A stretch of 64,000 nt of DNA from Phenylobacterium koreense (lineage in GTDB: Bacteria > Pseudomonadota > Alphaproteobacteria > Caulobacterales > Caulobacteraceae). Under the pieces are notes generated by a model. The model searched no databases. It had not been told where the DNA came from and saw only the letters and a program-made list of their open reading frames with translations. The stretch is from assembly GCF_040545335.1 (NCBI RefSeq), contig NZ_JBEPLU010000001.1, positions 434,001-498,000 of the forward strand, read 5' to 3'. Every line of letters starts with the position of its first letter. The first letter of the stretch is position 1. This document shows, piece after piece, positions 8,500-17,646 of this stretch. The translations under genes and the position numbers were made by a program.

Positions 8500-8946
8500 A
8501 TGAAGATCGTCACCAGCCTGAGCTTTCAGGGCCAATGCCGCGAAGCCTTCGACTTCTACGCCCGGGTCCTCGGCGGAAAGGTCACCGCCGCCTATCCGTT
8601 CGGCGAGGGACCGGCCGACATGCAGGTCGATCCCAAGTACAAGGATTGGCTGATGCACTGCTGGCTGGAGGTCGGCGACCAGGCGCTGATGGGCGCGGAT
8701 ATTCCGCCCGAGTTCGGACCGAACATCGACAAGCCCAAGAACGGCTTCGACGTCACCTTCCACACCGAAGACCTGGCCGAAGCCCGCCGCGTGTTCGACG
8801 CCCTGTCGGACGGGGGCAAGGTCGGGATGGCCTTCGGCGAGACGTTCTGGTCGCCGGGCTACGGCAGCCTGACGGACAAGTTCGGCATTCCGTGGATGGT
8901 CAGCACCACGCCCGGCCAGAACTGGTCCCCGTCAGCCGCGAGCTGA
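8500..8946 (+). CDS. VOC / PhnB-like glyoxalase-fold protein
   Basis: A 148-residue protein of the PhnB-like (3-demethylubiquinone-9 3-methyltransferase-like) branch of the vicinal oxygen chelate superfamily. It opens with SLSFQGQCREAFDFYARVLGGKV, the standard start of these proteins, and ends with TFWSPGYGSLTDKFGIPWMVS, matching the W..YG...D.FG..W signature. The substrate is unknown. AGGGA lies 9 bases before the chosen ATG at 8500; a longer frame upstream runs through the sciP terminator and is unlikely to be translated. It converges on rpiB with a 2-base gap. Confidence 0.85.
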   Translation: MKIVTSLSFQGQCREAFDFYARVLGGKVTAAYPFGEGPADMQVDPKYKDWLMHCWLEVGDQALMGADIPPEFGPNIDKPKNGFDVTFHTEDLAEARRVFDALSDGGKVGMAFGETFWSPGYGSLTDKFGIPWMVSTTPGQNWSPSAAS

Positions 8947-8948
8947 TC

Positions 8949-9419
8949 CTACAGTTCGGCGATGTCGAGCCTGGCGAGACGCTCGCGCCGCTCGGCATAG
9001 CGGCCACCTTGAGCCGCTGTGCTCAGGAACGTCTCAAGGATGCGCTCGGCGGCGGCCTCGTCGGTGACGTCTGCGCCCAGGACCAGCATGTTGGCGTCGC
9101 CGTGCTCGCGCGCGGGGGCGCTCTCCTCCGTCGTGTGAAGCAGCGTCGCCCGCACGAAGGGAAAGCGGTTGGCGGTCATCGCCATCATCTGGCCGCTGCC
9201 GCACATCCCGATGGCGAAGTCGGACCGGCCCGTCTTGATCTCCGCCACCAACCGAAGCGCGTAGTCCATCGCATCGACACGCTCGGCGGCGCTGGCGGTC
9301 CCGCAATCGTTCACCGAATAGCCATTGGCGAGCAGCCAGCCCTTCAGCCGCGCCTTCATGGCCACGCCTCGATGGTCGGACGCGATCGAGATCGGCTTGT
9401 CGGTCAGCTTGCGGGTCAT
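8949..9419 (-). CDS. rpiB: RpiB/LacA/LacB-family sugar-phosphate isomerase
   Basis: Probable ribose-5-phosphate isomerase B of the pentose phosphate pathway. The 156-residue product has the family start ISIASDHRGVAMK with the conserved Asp-His, the loop IGMCGSGQMM whose Cys matches the catalytic base of RpiB, and HGDANMLVLGADV near the C-terminus. The start is the ATG at 9419; an upstream extension in the same frame lacks family similarity. The usual loop CGTG is CGSG here, so a related aldose-phosphate specificity cannot be excluded. It is divergent from the alcohol dehydrogenase gene. Confidence 0.88.
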   Translation of the reverse strand: MTRKLTDKPISIASDHRGVAMKARLKGWLLANGYSVNDCGTASAAERVDAMDYALRLVAEIKTGRSDFAIGMCGSGQMMAMTANRFPFVRATLLHTTEESAPAREHGDANMLVLGADVTDEAAAERILETFLSTAAQGGRYAERRERLARLDIAEL

Positions 9420-9538
9420 GGCGCAGCCTAGCGCGGCTCTGGAAGCAGGCGCAATTCGCCCGTCTTGGACTGCGCGGCGCCCGCAACCTTGATCGGGCCT
9501 GACGCGTTCCCGCACCGCGCAGAACGCGGGAGGTCGGG

Positions 9539-10576
9539 ATGAAGGCTCTCGTCTATAACGGACCTGGCAAGAAGGCGCTCGAGGAACGGCCCAAGCCCGA
9601 GGTGAAGGACGCCGGTGACGCTGTCGTTCGGGTGCTGAAGACCACCATCTGCGGCACCGACCTGCACATCCTGAAGGGCGACGTGCCGACCTGCACGCCC
9701 GGCCGGATCCTGGGTCACGAGGGCGTCGGGGTGATCGACAGCGTCGGCGCGGGCGTGACGGCGTTCAAGCCGGGCGACCATGTGCTGGTGTCCTGCATCT
9801 CAGCCTGCGGCAGGTGCGACTATTGCCGGCGCGGCATGTATTCCCACTGCCGGACGGGCGGCTGGATCCTGGGCAACGAGATCGACGGGACCCAGGCCGA
9901 GTTCGTGCGCATCCCGCACGCGGACACCAGCCTCTACCCGATCCCGGAGGGGGCCGACGAGGAGGCGCTGGTCATGCTCAGCGACATCCTCCCCACCGGC
10001 TTCGAGTGCGGCGTCCTGAACGGCAAGGTCGCGCCGGGCTCGACGGTGGCGATCGTCGGCTCAGGCCCGATCGGCCTGGCGGCCCTGCTCACCGCCCAGT
10101 TCTATTCGCCCGCCCAGATCATCATGCTCGACCTGGACGAAAATCGGCTGCAGGTCGCCAAGCGCTTCGGCGCGACCCATACGATCAACGCTTCCGGAGA
10201 GGCGGCGGCCGAGCAGGTAAAGGCCCTGACCGGCGGCATGGGCGTGGACACGGCGATCGAGGCGGTCGGCGTTCCGGCCACCTTCATCACCTGCCAGGAC
10301 ATCGTCGCCCCGGGCGGGGTGATCGCCAATGTCGGCGTGCACGGGGTCAAGGTCGACCTGCACCTGGAGCGGCTGTGGTCGCAGAACATCTCGATCACCA
10401 CCCGGCTGGTCGATACGGTGACCACGCCCATGCTGCTGAAGACCGTGGGCGCACAAAGGATCGACCCCAAGCTGCTGATCACCCATCACTTCAAGCTGGA
10501 TCAGATCCTCGACGCCTACGACACCTTCGGCCGCGCGGCGGAGACCCAGGCGCTGAAGGTGATCATCGAGGCCTGA
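9539..10576 (+). CDS. zinc-dependent alcohol dehydrogenase (MDR family)
   Basis: Cytoplasmic NAD(P)-dependent medium-chain dehydrogenase of 345 residues. Catalytic zinc ligands are visible at Cys38 (TTICGTD) and His60-Glu61 (GHE). Structural zinc cysteines are at 90, 93, 96 and 104 (CGRCDYCRRGMYSHC). The Rossmann motif GSGPIG is at 174-179, followed by the acidic D residues of MLDLDENR, which favour NAD. The pattern resembles the secondary-alcohol and isopropanol dehydrogenase branch, but the substrate is not determined. It is a single gene converging on a DUF4440 gene. Confidence 0.9.
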   Translation: MKALVYNGPGKKALEERPKPEVKDAGDAVVRVLKTTICGTDLHILKGDVPTCTPGRILGHEGVGVIDSVGAGVTAFKPGDHVLVSCISACGRCDYCRRGMYSHCRTGGWILGNEIDGTQAEFVRIPHADTSLYPIPEGADEEALVMLSDILPTGFECGVLNGKVAPGSTVAIVGSGPIGLAALLTAQFYSPAQIIMLDLDENRLQVAKRFGATHTINASGEAAAEQVKALTGGMGVDTAIEAVGVPATFITCQDIVAPGGVIANVGVHGVKVDLHLERLWSQNISITTRLVDTVTTPMLLKTVGAQRIDPKLLITHHFKLDQILDAYDTFGRAAETQALKVIIEA

Positions 10577-10591
10577 AACCCGCGATGGCCC

Positions 10592-10930
10592 TCACTCGGC
10601 GCTTTGCTGGTGTTGAACGAGCCGCCATCGACCGTCCGTTCGAAGGTAGGTCGACGTGCATACGCAGCGATAGGCGGCGCTGGCGTCCCTCTGCGCCTCG
10701 GCCCGGTAGCTCAGCACGGCCAAGTCCTCATCGACCTCGCTCAAGACCGCGTCGCGCGTCGAGACCGACCGCCATCTCTGCCCGCCTATGGTCTCCATCA
10801 CCGCGGCCCTGTCGAGAGTCCCGACCCCGGCGAAGGCCATCAGGCAGGCAGAATGAAGCAACTGCGCGTATTCCTCCACGCCGCCGAGCCAGAGCTTTTC
10901 CTCGGTAGGCCAGAGATCCTGGAAGGTCAT
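10592..10930 (-). CDS. DUF4440 / NTF2-like protein
   Basis: A 112-residue single-domain protein with the NTF2-like DUF4440 pattern: LWPTEEKLWLGGVEEYAQLLH at the N-terminus and RCVCTSTYLRTDGRWRLVQHQQS at the C-terminus. Such small cone-shaped domains bind small ligands or act as steroid-isomerase-like enzymes, and the role here is unknown. It lies 24 bases behind the HTH regulator gene on the same strand, so the two probably form one transcript. No signal peptide is seen. Confidence 0.75.
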   Translation of the reverse strand: MTFQDLWPTEEKLWLGGVEEYAQLLHSACLMAFAGVGTLDRAAVMETIGGQRWRSVSTRDAVLSEVDEDLAVLSYRAEAQRDASAAYRCVCTSTYLRTDGRWRLVQHQQSAE

Positions 10931-10954
10931 GGCGCCGCTCCCTGCGGCGCAGGT

Positions 10955-11725
10955 TCAAGCCGCGCCGCCCGGAAAGAAACGCGCGAAATCCTTGTCGGTG
11001 ACCCGCGCGAGGGTCTGGCGGTAGTCGTCGTAATGCGCCCCGCCGGCGGTGATCCGCCCGAACGCCGGCTGGGTCACGCGGCGCAGGGGGATAAAGGCGA
11101 TCGGGGCGGCGGCCGGGGTCAGGTGGCTGCCCTGACCGGCCTGCAGCGTGGCCAGCACGCCGTACATCTCGCCGCCGATCGCCGGGCGGCCGAGAATGAC
11201 CAGCCGAAACTGGCCCTGCTCGTTGGTGACGAGATAGATGTGGCCCGACTGGTTGGACAGCGACACCAGGCCCTTCTGGGTAAAGTCGGCGTCCTGGCGC
11301 GCAGCCTCGCGGAACGCCAGGCTGGACGAGGCCTCTTCCCAAGCGATCTCGGTCCGGTAGGCGAAGACGGCCGTGGGGTCCTCGAACGAGGGGCGCAGGG
11401 TCAGGTATTCGCCCTGCAGCCAGGCGACCGCGGTGCGCGAATAGGCGCCCAGCGTCTCAGGGGCCAGGCCAGGCGACGGCGAGGCCGCCTCGCGGGCCGG
11501 CGCGCGCAGGGGCGCGCCCAGGGCCTCCTCCAGCCGGATGGTCGTGGCCAGGGTGAAGGGCCGGCGGCCGGCCAGGGCCTTCTCCAGCGTCGAGATGCTG
11601 ATCTTGGCCAGATCGGCCAAGGCCTGGCGCGAGAGGCGGCGGCGGGCCAGCTCCTCGCGCACTCGCGCGGCGATGGCCTGGCTCAGTTCGGTCGAAAGGT
11701 CGGCTTCCCCCGGGGCCAGGGTCAT
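10955..11725 (-). CDS. helix-turn-helix regulator next to the sortase pair
   Basis: A 256-residue cytoplasmic DNA-binding protein. An XRE-like HTH is visible at about residues 25-60 (RRLSRQALADLAKISISTLEKALAGRRPF). The C-terminal part (about 95-256) is a predicted mixed domain with LGAYSRTAVAWLQGEYLTLRPSF, VFAYRTEIAW and RLVILGRPAIGGEMYG, which may be a ligand-sensing domain. The ATG at 11725 has GGAG upstream. It is divergent from the VIT/VWA protein and sortase across 183 bases, so it is the obvious candidate regulator of that unit. The frame stays open far upstream, but that extension is antisense to the sortase target gene and was rejected. Confidence 0.8.
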   Translation of the reverse strand: MTLAPGEADLSTELSQAIAARVREELARRRLSRQALADLAKISISTLEKALAGRRPFTLATTIRLEEALGAPLRAPAREAASPSPGLAPETLGAYSRTAVAWLQGEYLTLRPSFEDPTAVFAYRTEIAWEEASSSLAFREAARQDADFTQKGLVSLSNQSGHIYLVTNEQGQFRLVILGRPAIGGEMYGVLATLQAGQGSHLTPAAAPIAFIPLRRVTQPAFGRITAGGAHYDDYRQTLARVTDKDFARFFPGGAA

Positions 11726-11908
11726 CGTCTCAGCTCCTGACGAATCCGCACATTTCCGCACATTGCGGCGCCTCGCCGGACCCGGCAAGGCGGGCGCCGG
11801 ATGATCTGCACGGCTTGCGCACGAACTATGCCGATCATGAGGCTCGCGGCGGGCGGGCAGTGTGAAGAGAAGGGAGATCTCTCGCTTTCGAGATGAGGAG
11901 ATCATCCC

Positions 11909-14017
11909 ATGTCTGCTTTCGACGTCGGCGTCGGGCCGCGCCGCCCCCGCCTCATCGCCCTCGCGGCCCTGGCGCTGGCCATGCTGGCCGCCCTGGTGTT
12001 CGGCCAGAAGAGCTTCGCCGGCGAGCCCGGCGACGTGACCTCCGGCGCCCTGGTGATGCGCGCCAGGGGCGGCGATGCGGTGGTCGAGGCCGTGCGGCTG
12101 GGAACCGACATCGACATGACGGTCAGCGGCCTGACCGTGCGCACCCGCGTCACCCAGGCCTTTCGCAACAACACTGACCACTGGGTCGAGGCGGTCTATG
12201 TCTATCCCCTGCCCGAGGACGGCGGGGTCGACACCCTGAAGATGGTGGTCGGGAACAAGGTCATCGTCGGCGAGATCAAGCAGAAGGCGCAGGCCCAGGC
12301 GATCTACGAGGCCGCCAAGGCCCAGGGCGTGAAGGCCAGCCTGGTCGAGCAGGGCCGCCCGAACATGTTCACCAACTCGGTCGCCAATGTCGGCCCAGGC
12401 GAGACGGTGCTGGTGCAGATCGAATACCAGGCGCCCGTCTCGGTCTCCGGCGGCGACTATTCGCTGCGCGCGCCGCTGGTGGTCGCACCGCGCTACACCT
12501 CGCCCGGCGCGGCGCCCGCCCCTGACGCCCTGGCCCCGATCGTCGACCCGCGAGTGCGGGGCAAGATCAATCCGGTGAGCATCACCGTCCACCTGCGAGC
12601 CGGCTTCCCGCTGGCCGCCGTGTCCAGCGCCACCCACGCCCTGGAGGTGCGCGACGAGCGTGGCGGCAAGAAGATCAGCCTGGCCGCGGGCGAGGTTCCG
12701 GCCGACCGCGACTTCGTACTGACCTGGCGGGCCAAGCCGATGGCCGCCCCGGCCGTGGGCCTCTTCCACGAGAAGGTGGCCGGCGCCGACTATGTGCTGG
12801 CCCAACTGACGCCGCCGATCACCATGCGCGCTGCGCCGCCCGCGCCCCGCGACATCGTCTTCGTGATCGACAATTCCGGCTCGATGGGCGGGGAATCCAT
12901 GCGGCAGGCCAAGGCCAGCCTGGCCTACGGGCTGGCGCACCTGAAGGCAGGCGACCGCTTCAACGTGGTGCGCTTCGACGACAGCCTGACGGTGCTGTTC
13001 CCCAAGGTGGTCGCGGCCGACGCGGCCCATGTGGCCAGGGCCCAGCGCTTCGTCGCCAGCCTGGACGCCGATGGCGGCACAGAGATGGTCCCGGCCATGG
13101 CTGCGGCGCTGGCCGACGATCACGCCGGCGACGCCGGCCGGGTGCGCCAGGTGGTGTTCCTGACCGACGGGGCGATCGGCGATGAGCAAGGCCTGTTCGA
13201 CACCATCAGCGCCAGCCGCGGCCGCTCGCGGGTGTTCATGGTCGGGATCGGCTCGGCGCCCAACACCTACCTGATGAGCCGCGCCGCGGAGCTGGGCCGG
13301 GGAACCTTCACCCACATCGGTTCGACCGACGCGGTCGAGGACGCCATGCGCGCCCTGTTCGACAAGCTGGAAAACCCGGTCGCCACCAACCTGACGGCGA
13401 CATTCGAAGGGACGCAGGCCGACCTGGCGCCGGCCGTGCTGCCCGACCTCTACCGCGGCGAGCCGGTGACGGTGGCGGCGAGGGTCGGGGCGATGAAGGG
13501 GACCTTGCGGATCAGCGGCGTGATCGACGGCAAGCCGTGGGAGACCCGCATCTCGCTGAAGGACGCCGAGGCCGGCAAGGGCATCTCCAAGCTGTGGGCC
13601 CGCCGCAAGATCACCGACGCCGAAGTGGCCCGCAGCCTGGGCCAGATCAGCGAGGACGCGGCGGACGCCCGGGTGCTGGAACTGGGTCTGGAGCACCAGC
13701 TCGTGACCAGCCAGACCAGCCTGGTGGCGGTCGACAAGACCCCGTCGCGCCCGGCCGGAACCCCGCTGGCCCGCGCCGACCTGCCGCTGAACCTGCCGGC
13801 CGGCTGGGACTTCGACGTGCTGTTCGGCGGCGCCCGCCATCCCGGCGCGGACGGCCAGGCCGATGCGGAGCCCGGTGAGCAGGCCGGCGGCCTCGACCTG
13901 CCGCAGACGGCGACCGACGGCCCGATGCTGGTCACGATCGGCCTCTCCCTGCTGGCTTTGGGCGGGTTGATGGGCGCCGGCGGCTGGATGCTGGCGGGCC
14001 GGAGGAAGGCGGCGTGA
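11909..14017 (+). CDS. VIT/VWA-domain sortase target protein with LPQTA signal
   Basis: A 702-residue envelope protein of the family known as marine proteobacterial sortase target. A membrane signal lies at about residues 15-37. The VIT domain spans about 45-165 (VRTRVTQAFRNNTDHWVEAVYVYPLPEDG). The von Willebrand A domain starts near 320 with the metal site DNSGSMGG. At the C-terminus LPQTA (664-668) is followed by a hydrophobic stretch and RRKAA, a complete LPXTG-type sorting signal, which is rare in Gram-negatives. The next gene, a class GN sortase, overlaps it by 4 bases (GTGA). VWA and VIT domains suggest metal-dependent adhesion or complex assembly; the true role of this family is not known. 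Confidence 0.9.
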   Translation: MSAFDVGVGPRRPRLIALAALALAMLAALVFGQKSFAGEPGDVTSGALVMRARGGDAVVEAVRLGTDIDMTVSGLTVRTRVTQAFRNNTDHWVEAVYVYPLPEDGGVDTLKMVVGNKVIVGEIKQKAQAQAIYEAAKAQGVKASLVEQGRPNMFTNSVANVGPGETVLVQIEYQAPVSVSGGDYSLRAPLVVAPRYTSPGAAPAPDALAPIVDPRVRGKINPVSITVHLRAGFPLAAVSSATHALEVRDERGGKKISLAAGEVPADRDFVLTWRAKPMAAPAVGLFHEKVAGADYVLAQLTPPITMRAAPPAPRDIVFVIDNSGSMGGESMRQAKASLAYGLAHLKAGDRFNVVRFDDSLTVLFPKVVAADAAHVARAQRFVASLDADGGTEMVPAMAAALADDHAGDAGRVRQVVFLTDGAIGDEQGLFDTISASRGRSRVFMVGIGSAPNTYLMSRAAELGRGTFTHIGSTDAVEDAMRALFDKLENPVATNLTATFEGTQADLAPAVLPDLYRGEPVTVAARVGAMKGTLRISGVIDGKPWETRISLKDAEAGKGISKLWARRKITDAEVARSLGQISEDAADARVLELGLEHQLVTSQTSLVAVDKTPSRPAGTPLARADLPLNLPAGWDFDVLFGGARHPGADGQADAEPGEQAGGLDLPQTATDGPMLVTIGLSLLALGGLMGAGGWMLAGRRKAA

Positions 14018-14592
14018 GGCGGCGGCTCCTGTTCCTGGCCCCGGCGGCGCTAGTCGCAGCCGTGGGGCTGGGGCTCTGCGGCCAGGGGCTGTCGATCCCG
14101 GCCAAGGCGGCCCTGGCCCAGGCGCTGCTCGAGCGCGCCTTCGACCGCTCGGTCGCCACGGGCCAGCCGGTGAAGCCGTGGCCCTGGGCCGACACCTGGC
14201 CGGTGGCGAAGGTCACCTTCCCGCGCCTGGCCCGCACGGTGATCGTGCTGGACAGCGCCAGCGGCCAGGCGCTGGCCTTCGGGCCCGGCCACGTCGCCGG
14301 CACGCCCCAGGCCGGCGACCGGGGCACGGCGGTCTACGCCGCGCATCGCGACACCCACTTCGCGCTGCTGGGCCAGGTGAAGACCGGCGACGCCATCGAG
14401 GTGGAGCGCATCGACGGCCGCCAGGCCCGCTTCGAAGTGGCCGGCGCCCAGGTGGTGCGTTGGGACGCCTCGGGGATCGATCCGAACGGGCCGGGCCGCA
14501 AACTGGCCCTGGCGACCTGCTGGCCGCTCGACGCCAAGGCCCACGGGCCGCTGCGCTACCTGGTCTGGGCCGAGCCAGCTCAGCGCTGGTAG
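14014..14592 (+). CDS. class GN sortase
   Basis: Membrane-anchored transpeptidase dedicated to the preceding LPQTA protein. The 192-residue product has one N-terminal transmembrane segment (residues 4-30) and the sortase triad: His111 in AAHRDTHF, Cys169 in LALATCW, Arg181 in GPLRYLVW. It starts with a GTG that overlaps the stop of the target gene (GTGA), so the two are translationally coupled. The pairing of one sortase with one substrate is the hallmark of the class GN family. The acceptor of the cleaved substrate in a Gram-negative envelope is unknown. Its end overlaps the convergent RusA-like gene by 13 bases. Confidence 0.92.
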   Translation: MRRRLLFLAPAALVAAVGLGLCGQGLSIPAKAALAQALLERAFDRSVATGQPVKPWPWADTWPVAKVTFPRLARTVIVLDSASGQALAFGPGHVAGTPQAGDRGTAVYAAHRDTHFALLGQVKTGDAIEVERIDGRQARFEVAGAQVVRWDASGIDPNGPGRKLALATCWPLDAKAHGPLRYLVWAEPAQRW

Positions 14593-14969
14593 GGAGCGCC
14601 GAGCAGGTTGACGTCGGAGAGCTTGCGCACGGTGACCGCGATGCGTTCGCGCTCGCCAGCGCGACGCTCCACCAGCAGGCGCGCCACCTGGGCGTCGTCG
14701 TGGAAGGCGTAGCCCTTGATGGCGTCGAGGATGGCCTTGGCCAGGTTGTCGAGGTCGATCCAGGGCGGATCGCCGACATATTCCATCACGATATCGACCG
14801 CGAACTCGCCCCAGGTCGGCCGCGAACCGCGCCAGGCCTTGCGGAAGAACTCGTAGATCAGCGGCTTGTAGTATTTGGCCTGGGTGGTCAGGCCATCGAC
14901 CACGACCTCGACCACGCCGTCGCTTTCGCGGGCGCGCACCTTGCCATGCTGGGTCCAATCGTCGTCCAT
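14580..14969 (-). CDS. RusA-family crossover junction endodeoxyribonuclease
   Basis: Probable Holliday-junction resolvase of 129 residues. The acidic metal-binding pattern of RusA is present: PPWIDLDNLAKAILDAIKG and then FHDDAQV, giving the conserved Asp residues and the Lys of the active site. E. coli RusA is prophage-encoded, yet no phage gene surrounds this copy; neighbours are the sortase and fumC. The ATG at 14969 has GGGAG upstream. The frame continues past this ATG but overlaps the fumC start on the opposite strand and was not used. It may be a resident chromosomal resolvase. Confidence 0.82.
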   Translation of the reverse strand: MDDDWTQHGKVRARESDGVVEVVVDGLTTQAKYYKPLIYEFFRKAWRGSRPTWGEFAVDIVMEYVGDPPWIDLDNLAKAILDAIKGYAFHDDAQVARLLVERRAGERERIAVTVRKLSDVNLLGAPYQR

Positions 14970-15051
14970 GCTGCTCCCATAGGCCCTCGACGCCTTGCAG
15001 TCTCGCCCGCGTTCGTTAAACCGGCGCTGCGCATTGAACGGAGCCCTGCAC

Positions 15052-16443
15052 ATGACCGCGACCCGCACCGAAACCGACACATTCGGACCTATCGAGGTCG
15101 CGACCAATGTCTACTGGGGCGCTCAGTCCCAGCGCTCGATCGGCAACTTCAAGATCGGCTGGGAGAAGCAGCCGAAGCCGATCATCCGCGCCCTCGGCAT
15201 CGTCAAGCGCGCCGCCGCCGAAGCCAATATGGAGCTCGGCCGCCTGGACCCGACCATCGGCAAGGCGATCATCGCCGCGGCCCAGGAAGTGATCGACGGC
15301 AAGCTGGACGACCACTTCCCGCTGGTGGTCTGGCAGACCGGCTCGGGCACCCAGTCCAACATGAACGCCAACGAGGTGATCTCGAACCGCGCCATCGAGA
15401 TGCTGGGCGGCGAGATGGGCTCCAAGAAGCCCGTCCACCCAAACGACCACGTCAATATGAGCCAGTCGTCGAACGACACCTATCCGACGGCCATGCACAT
15501 CGCCTGCGCCGAGCAGGTGGCCAAGGACGTGATGCCGGCCCTGGAGCACCTGCACGCGGCCCTGAAGGCCAAGTCCAAGGACTTCGAGCACATCATCAAG
15601 ATCGGCCGCACCCATACCCAGGACGCCACGCCGCTGACCCTGGGCCAGGAGTTCTCCGGCTACTCGCAGCAGATCGCCAACGGCGTGCGCCGGATCAAGG
15701 ACACCCTCTATGGCCTCTATGAGCTTGCCCAGGGCGGCACCGCGGTCGGCACCGGCCTGAACGCCCCGGTCGGCTTCGCCGAGCTGGTGGCCAAGAAGAT
15801 CGCCGACATCACCAAGCTGCCCTTCGTGACCGCCCCGAACAAGTTCGAAGCCCTGGCCGCGCACGACGCCATGGTGTTCAGCCACGGCGCGATCAACACC
15901 GTCGCCGGTTCGCTGTTCAAGATCGCCAACGACATCCGCTTCCTGGGCTCCGGCCCGCGCTCGGGCCTCGGCGAGCTGTCGCTGCCGGAGAACGAGCCGG
16001 GCTCGTCGATCATGCCGGGCAAGGTCAACCCGACCCAGTGCGAGGCCATGACCATGGTCTGCGCCCAGATCTTCGGGAACAACGCCGCCCTCACCTTCTC
16101 GGGCGCCTCGGGCCACTTCGAGCTGAACGTCTTCAATCCGGTGATGGCCTACAACTTCCTGCAGTCCTGCCGCCTGCTGGCGGACGCGGCCGTGTCGTTC
16201 ACCGACAACTGCGTGGTCGGCATCGAGGCCCGTGAGGACAACATCAAGGCGGCGCTGGAACGCTCGCTGATGCTGGTCACCGCCCTAGCCCCGAAGATCG
16301 GCTACGACAACGCCGCCAAGATCGCCAAGACCGCCCACAAGAACGGCACCACACTGCGCGAGGAAGCGGTCGGCGGCGGCTACGTCACCGACGCCGAGTT
16401 CGACGAGGTGGTCCGCCCGGAAAAGATGATCAGCCCCGGCTGA
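15052..16443 (+). CDS. fumC: class II fumarate hydratase FumC
   Basis: TCA-cycle enzyme converting fumarate to malate, iron-independent. The 463-residue product has the family signature [15 protein letters not shown], the [10 protein letters not shown] substrate loop, [14 protein letters not shown] and [12 protein letters not shown]. The length is normal for FumC. GGAG lies 8 bases before the ATG at 15052; an upstream in-frame ATG at 14995 adds residues foreign to the family. The gene ends in a strong terminator that it shares with the convergent polyprenyl synthase gene. Confidence 0.97.
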   Translation: MTATRTETDTFGPIEVATNVYWGAQSQRSIGNFKIGWEKQPKPIIRALGIVKRAAAEANMELGRLDPTIGKAIIAAAQEVIDGKLDDHFPLVVWQTGSGTQSNMNANEVISNRAIEMLGGEMGSKKPVHPNDHVNMSQSSNDTYPTAMHIACAEQVAKDVMPALEHLHAALKAKSKDFEHIIKIGRTHTQDATPLTLGQEFSGYSQQIANGVRRIKDTLYGLYELAQGGTAVGTGLNAPVGFAELVAKKIADITKLPFVTAPNKFEALAAHDAMVFSHGAINTVAGSLFKIANDIRFLGSGPRSGLGELSLPENEPGSSIMPGKVNPTQCEAMTMVCAQIFGNNAALTFSGASGHFELNVFNPVMAYNFLQSCRLLADAAVSFTDNCVVGIEAREDNIKAALERSLMLVTALAPKIGYDNAAKIAKTAHKNGTTLREEAVGGGYVTDAEFDEVVRPEKMISPG

Positions 16444-16465
16444 TCATTCGCCGCACGCGAGCAAC

Positions 16466-16499
16466 AAAAAGGCCGCTCTTCGGAGCGGCCTTTTCTTTT
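16466..16499. terminator. bidirectional terminator between fumC and polyprenyl synthase
   Basis: Perfect 8-bp stem GGCCGCTC / GAGCGGCC (16471-16478, 16483-16490) with a TTCG loop, flanked by AAAAA on the left and TTTTCTTTT on the right. It can therefore end transcription from both sides. Confidence 0.92.
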
Positions 16500-16515
16500 G
16501 GGGATGCGGCCTGCG

Positions 16516-17532
16516 TCAGGCTTTGCGCTGCACGGCGAAGTCGGCCAGGTCCTCGAGGGCCGGACGCCAGCTATTGCTGGCGGCGAAATCGACGAGGCGG
16601 CTCTTGGCCGTGGCGGCGTAGTTCTCGGCCAGGGCCAGGGTGGCCGCGTCGGCGCCGGTGGAGGCGATCAGCTCGCAGGCGCGGGCGAAGTCCTCGTCGG
16701 TCTGTTCGCGGCGGCCGACGGCGCGGTCCCAAAACGGCTTTTCCGCAGTCCCAGTCCCGGCGATGGCGAGCAGCAGCGGCAGGGTCGCCTTGCCCTCGCG
16801 GAAGTCGTCGCCCGGGTTCTTGCCCAGGGTGTCGCTGGCGCCGGTGTAATCGAGGGCGTCGTCGATCAGCTGGAAGGCCAGGCCCAGGTCCTGGCCGAAG
16901 CGCCGAAGGGCCTCGCAGCGTTCCGGCGAGGCGCCGGCCGAGACAGCGCCAGCCTCGGCGGCGGCGGCGAACAGCTCGGCGGTCTTGGCCTTGATGATCT
17001 CCAGGTAGAGGTCCTGGGACAGGTTCAGGTCGTGGGCGCGGGTGAGCTGCAGCACCTCGCCCTCGGCGATGACGCGGCTGGCGCGGGCGAGGATCTCCAG
17101 GGCCTGCATGGAGCCGGCCTCTACCATCAGCTCGAAGGCGCGGGCGAACAGGAAGTCGCCGACCAGCACGCTGGCCGGAGCGCCCCAGATCAGGTGAGCG
17201 GCGACCTTGCCGCGGCGAAGCTGGGAAGAATCGACCACGTCGTCGTGGAGGAGCGTGGCGGTGTGGATAAACTCGACCGCGGCGGCCAACTTGATGCAGG
17301 CGTCGTCCTCGCCCCCGGCCACCCGGGCCGCGGCGATGGTGAGCAACGGGCGCAGGCGCTTGGCCGAACCGCCGATGAGGTGCTCGGCCAGGGCGGGAAT
17401 CACCGAAACCGGGCTCTGCATCCGGTCCCGGATCAGCGCATCGACCTTGGCCATATCGGGGCGCGCCAGTTCCAGCAGGCCCTCGATCGAGACGGCGTGC
17501 TGGCGGGCGACAGTGGCGCTAGCGGCGTCCAA
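16516..17532 (-). CDS. ispB: long-chain polyprenyl diphosphate synthase (ubiquinone side chain)
   Basis: Makes the octa- to decaprenyl chain of ubiquinone from isopentenyl and farnesyl diphosphate. Both aspartate-rich motifs are present: LLHDDVVDSSQLRRG (first) and LAFQLIDDALDYTG (second). KRLRPLL and the GDFLFARAF block also fit trans-prenyl synthases. No ATG is found at the family start. A TTG at 17532 with GGAG about 10 bases upstream gives 338 residues (MDAASATVARQ...). A TTG at 17592 would add 20 residues but has no ribosome site. Chain length cannot be read reliably, so the symbol is by analogy. Confidence 0.9.
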   Translation of the reverse strand: MDAASATVARQHAVSIEGLLELARPDMAKVDALIRDRMQSPVSVIPALAEHLIGGSAKRLRPLLTIAAARVAGGEDDACIKLAAAVEFIHTATLLHDDVVDSSQLRRGKVAAHLIWGAPASVLVGDFLFARAFELMVEAGSMQALEILARASRVIAEGEVLQLTRAHDLNLSQDLYLEIIKAKTAELFAAAAEAGAVSAGASPERCEALRRFGQDLGLAFQLIDDALDYTGASDTLGKNPGDDFREGKATLPLLLAIAGTGTAEKPFWDRAVGRREQTDEDFARACELIASTGADAATLALAENYAATAKSRLVDFAASNSWRPALEDLADFAVQRKA

Positions 17533-17646
17533 AATACCGAAACTCCAAGGTCTTCTACGTAGATCCAGAAGCCCAACGTTTGCGCGCGACAATGGTCACG
17601 CGATAGACGAGGGTCAAGGCGGGGGCTTAGCCGTCCCTGAGCGCAA

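Noticed and set aside
11726..13840. Long upstream extension of the HTH regulator frame (961 residues in total)
   Set aside because: The extension is antisense to the sortase target gene and has no recognisable domain. The regulator has its own ATG with GGAG at 11725.
14580..14969. RusA-like gene as evidence of a prophage
   Set aside because: No integrase, capsid, lysis or repressor gene is seen on either side, and base composition is that of the host.
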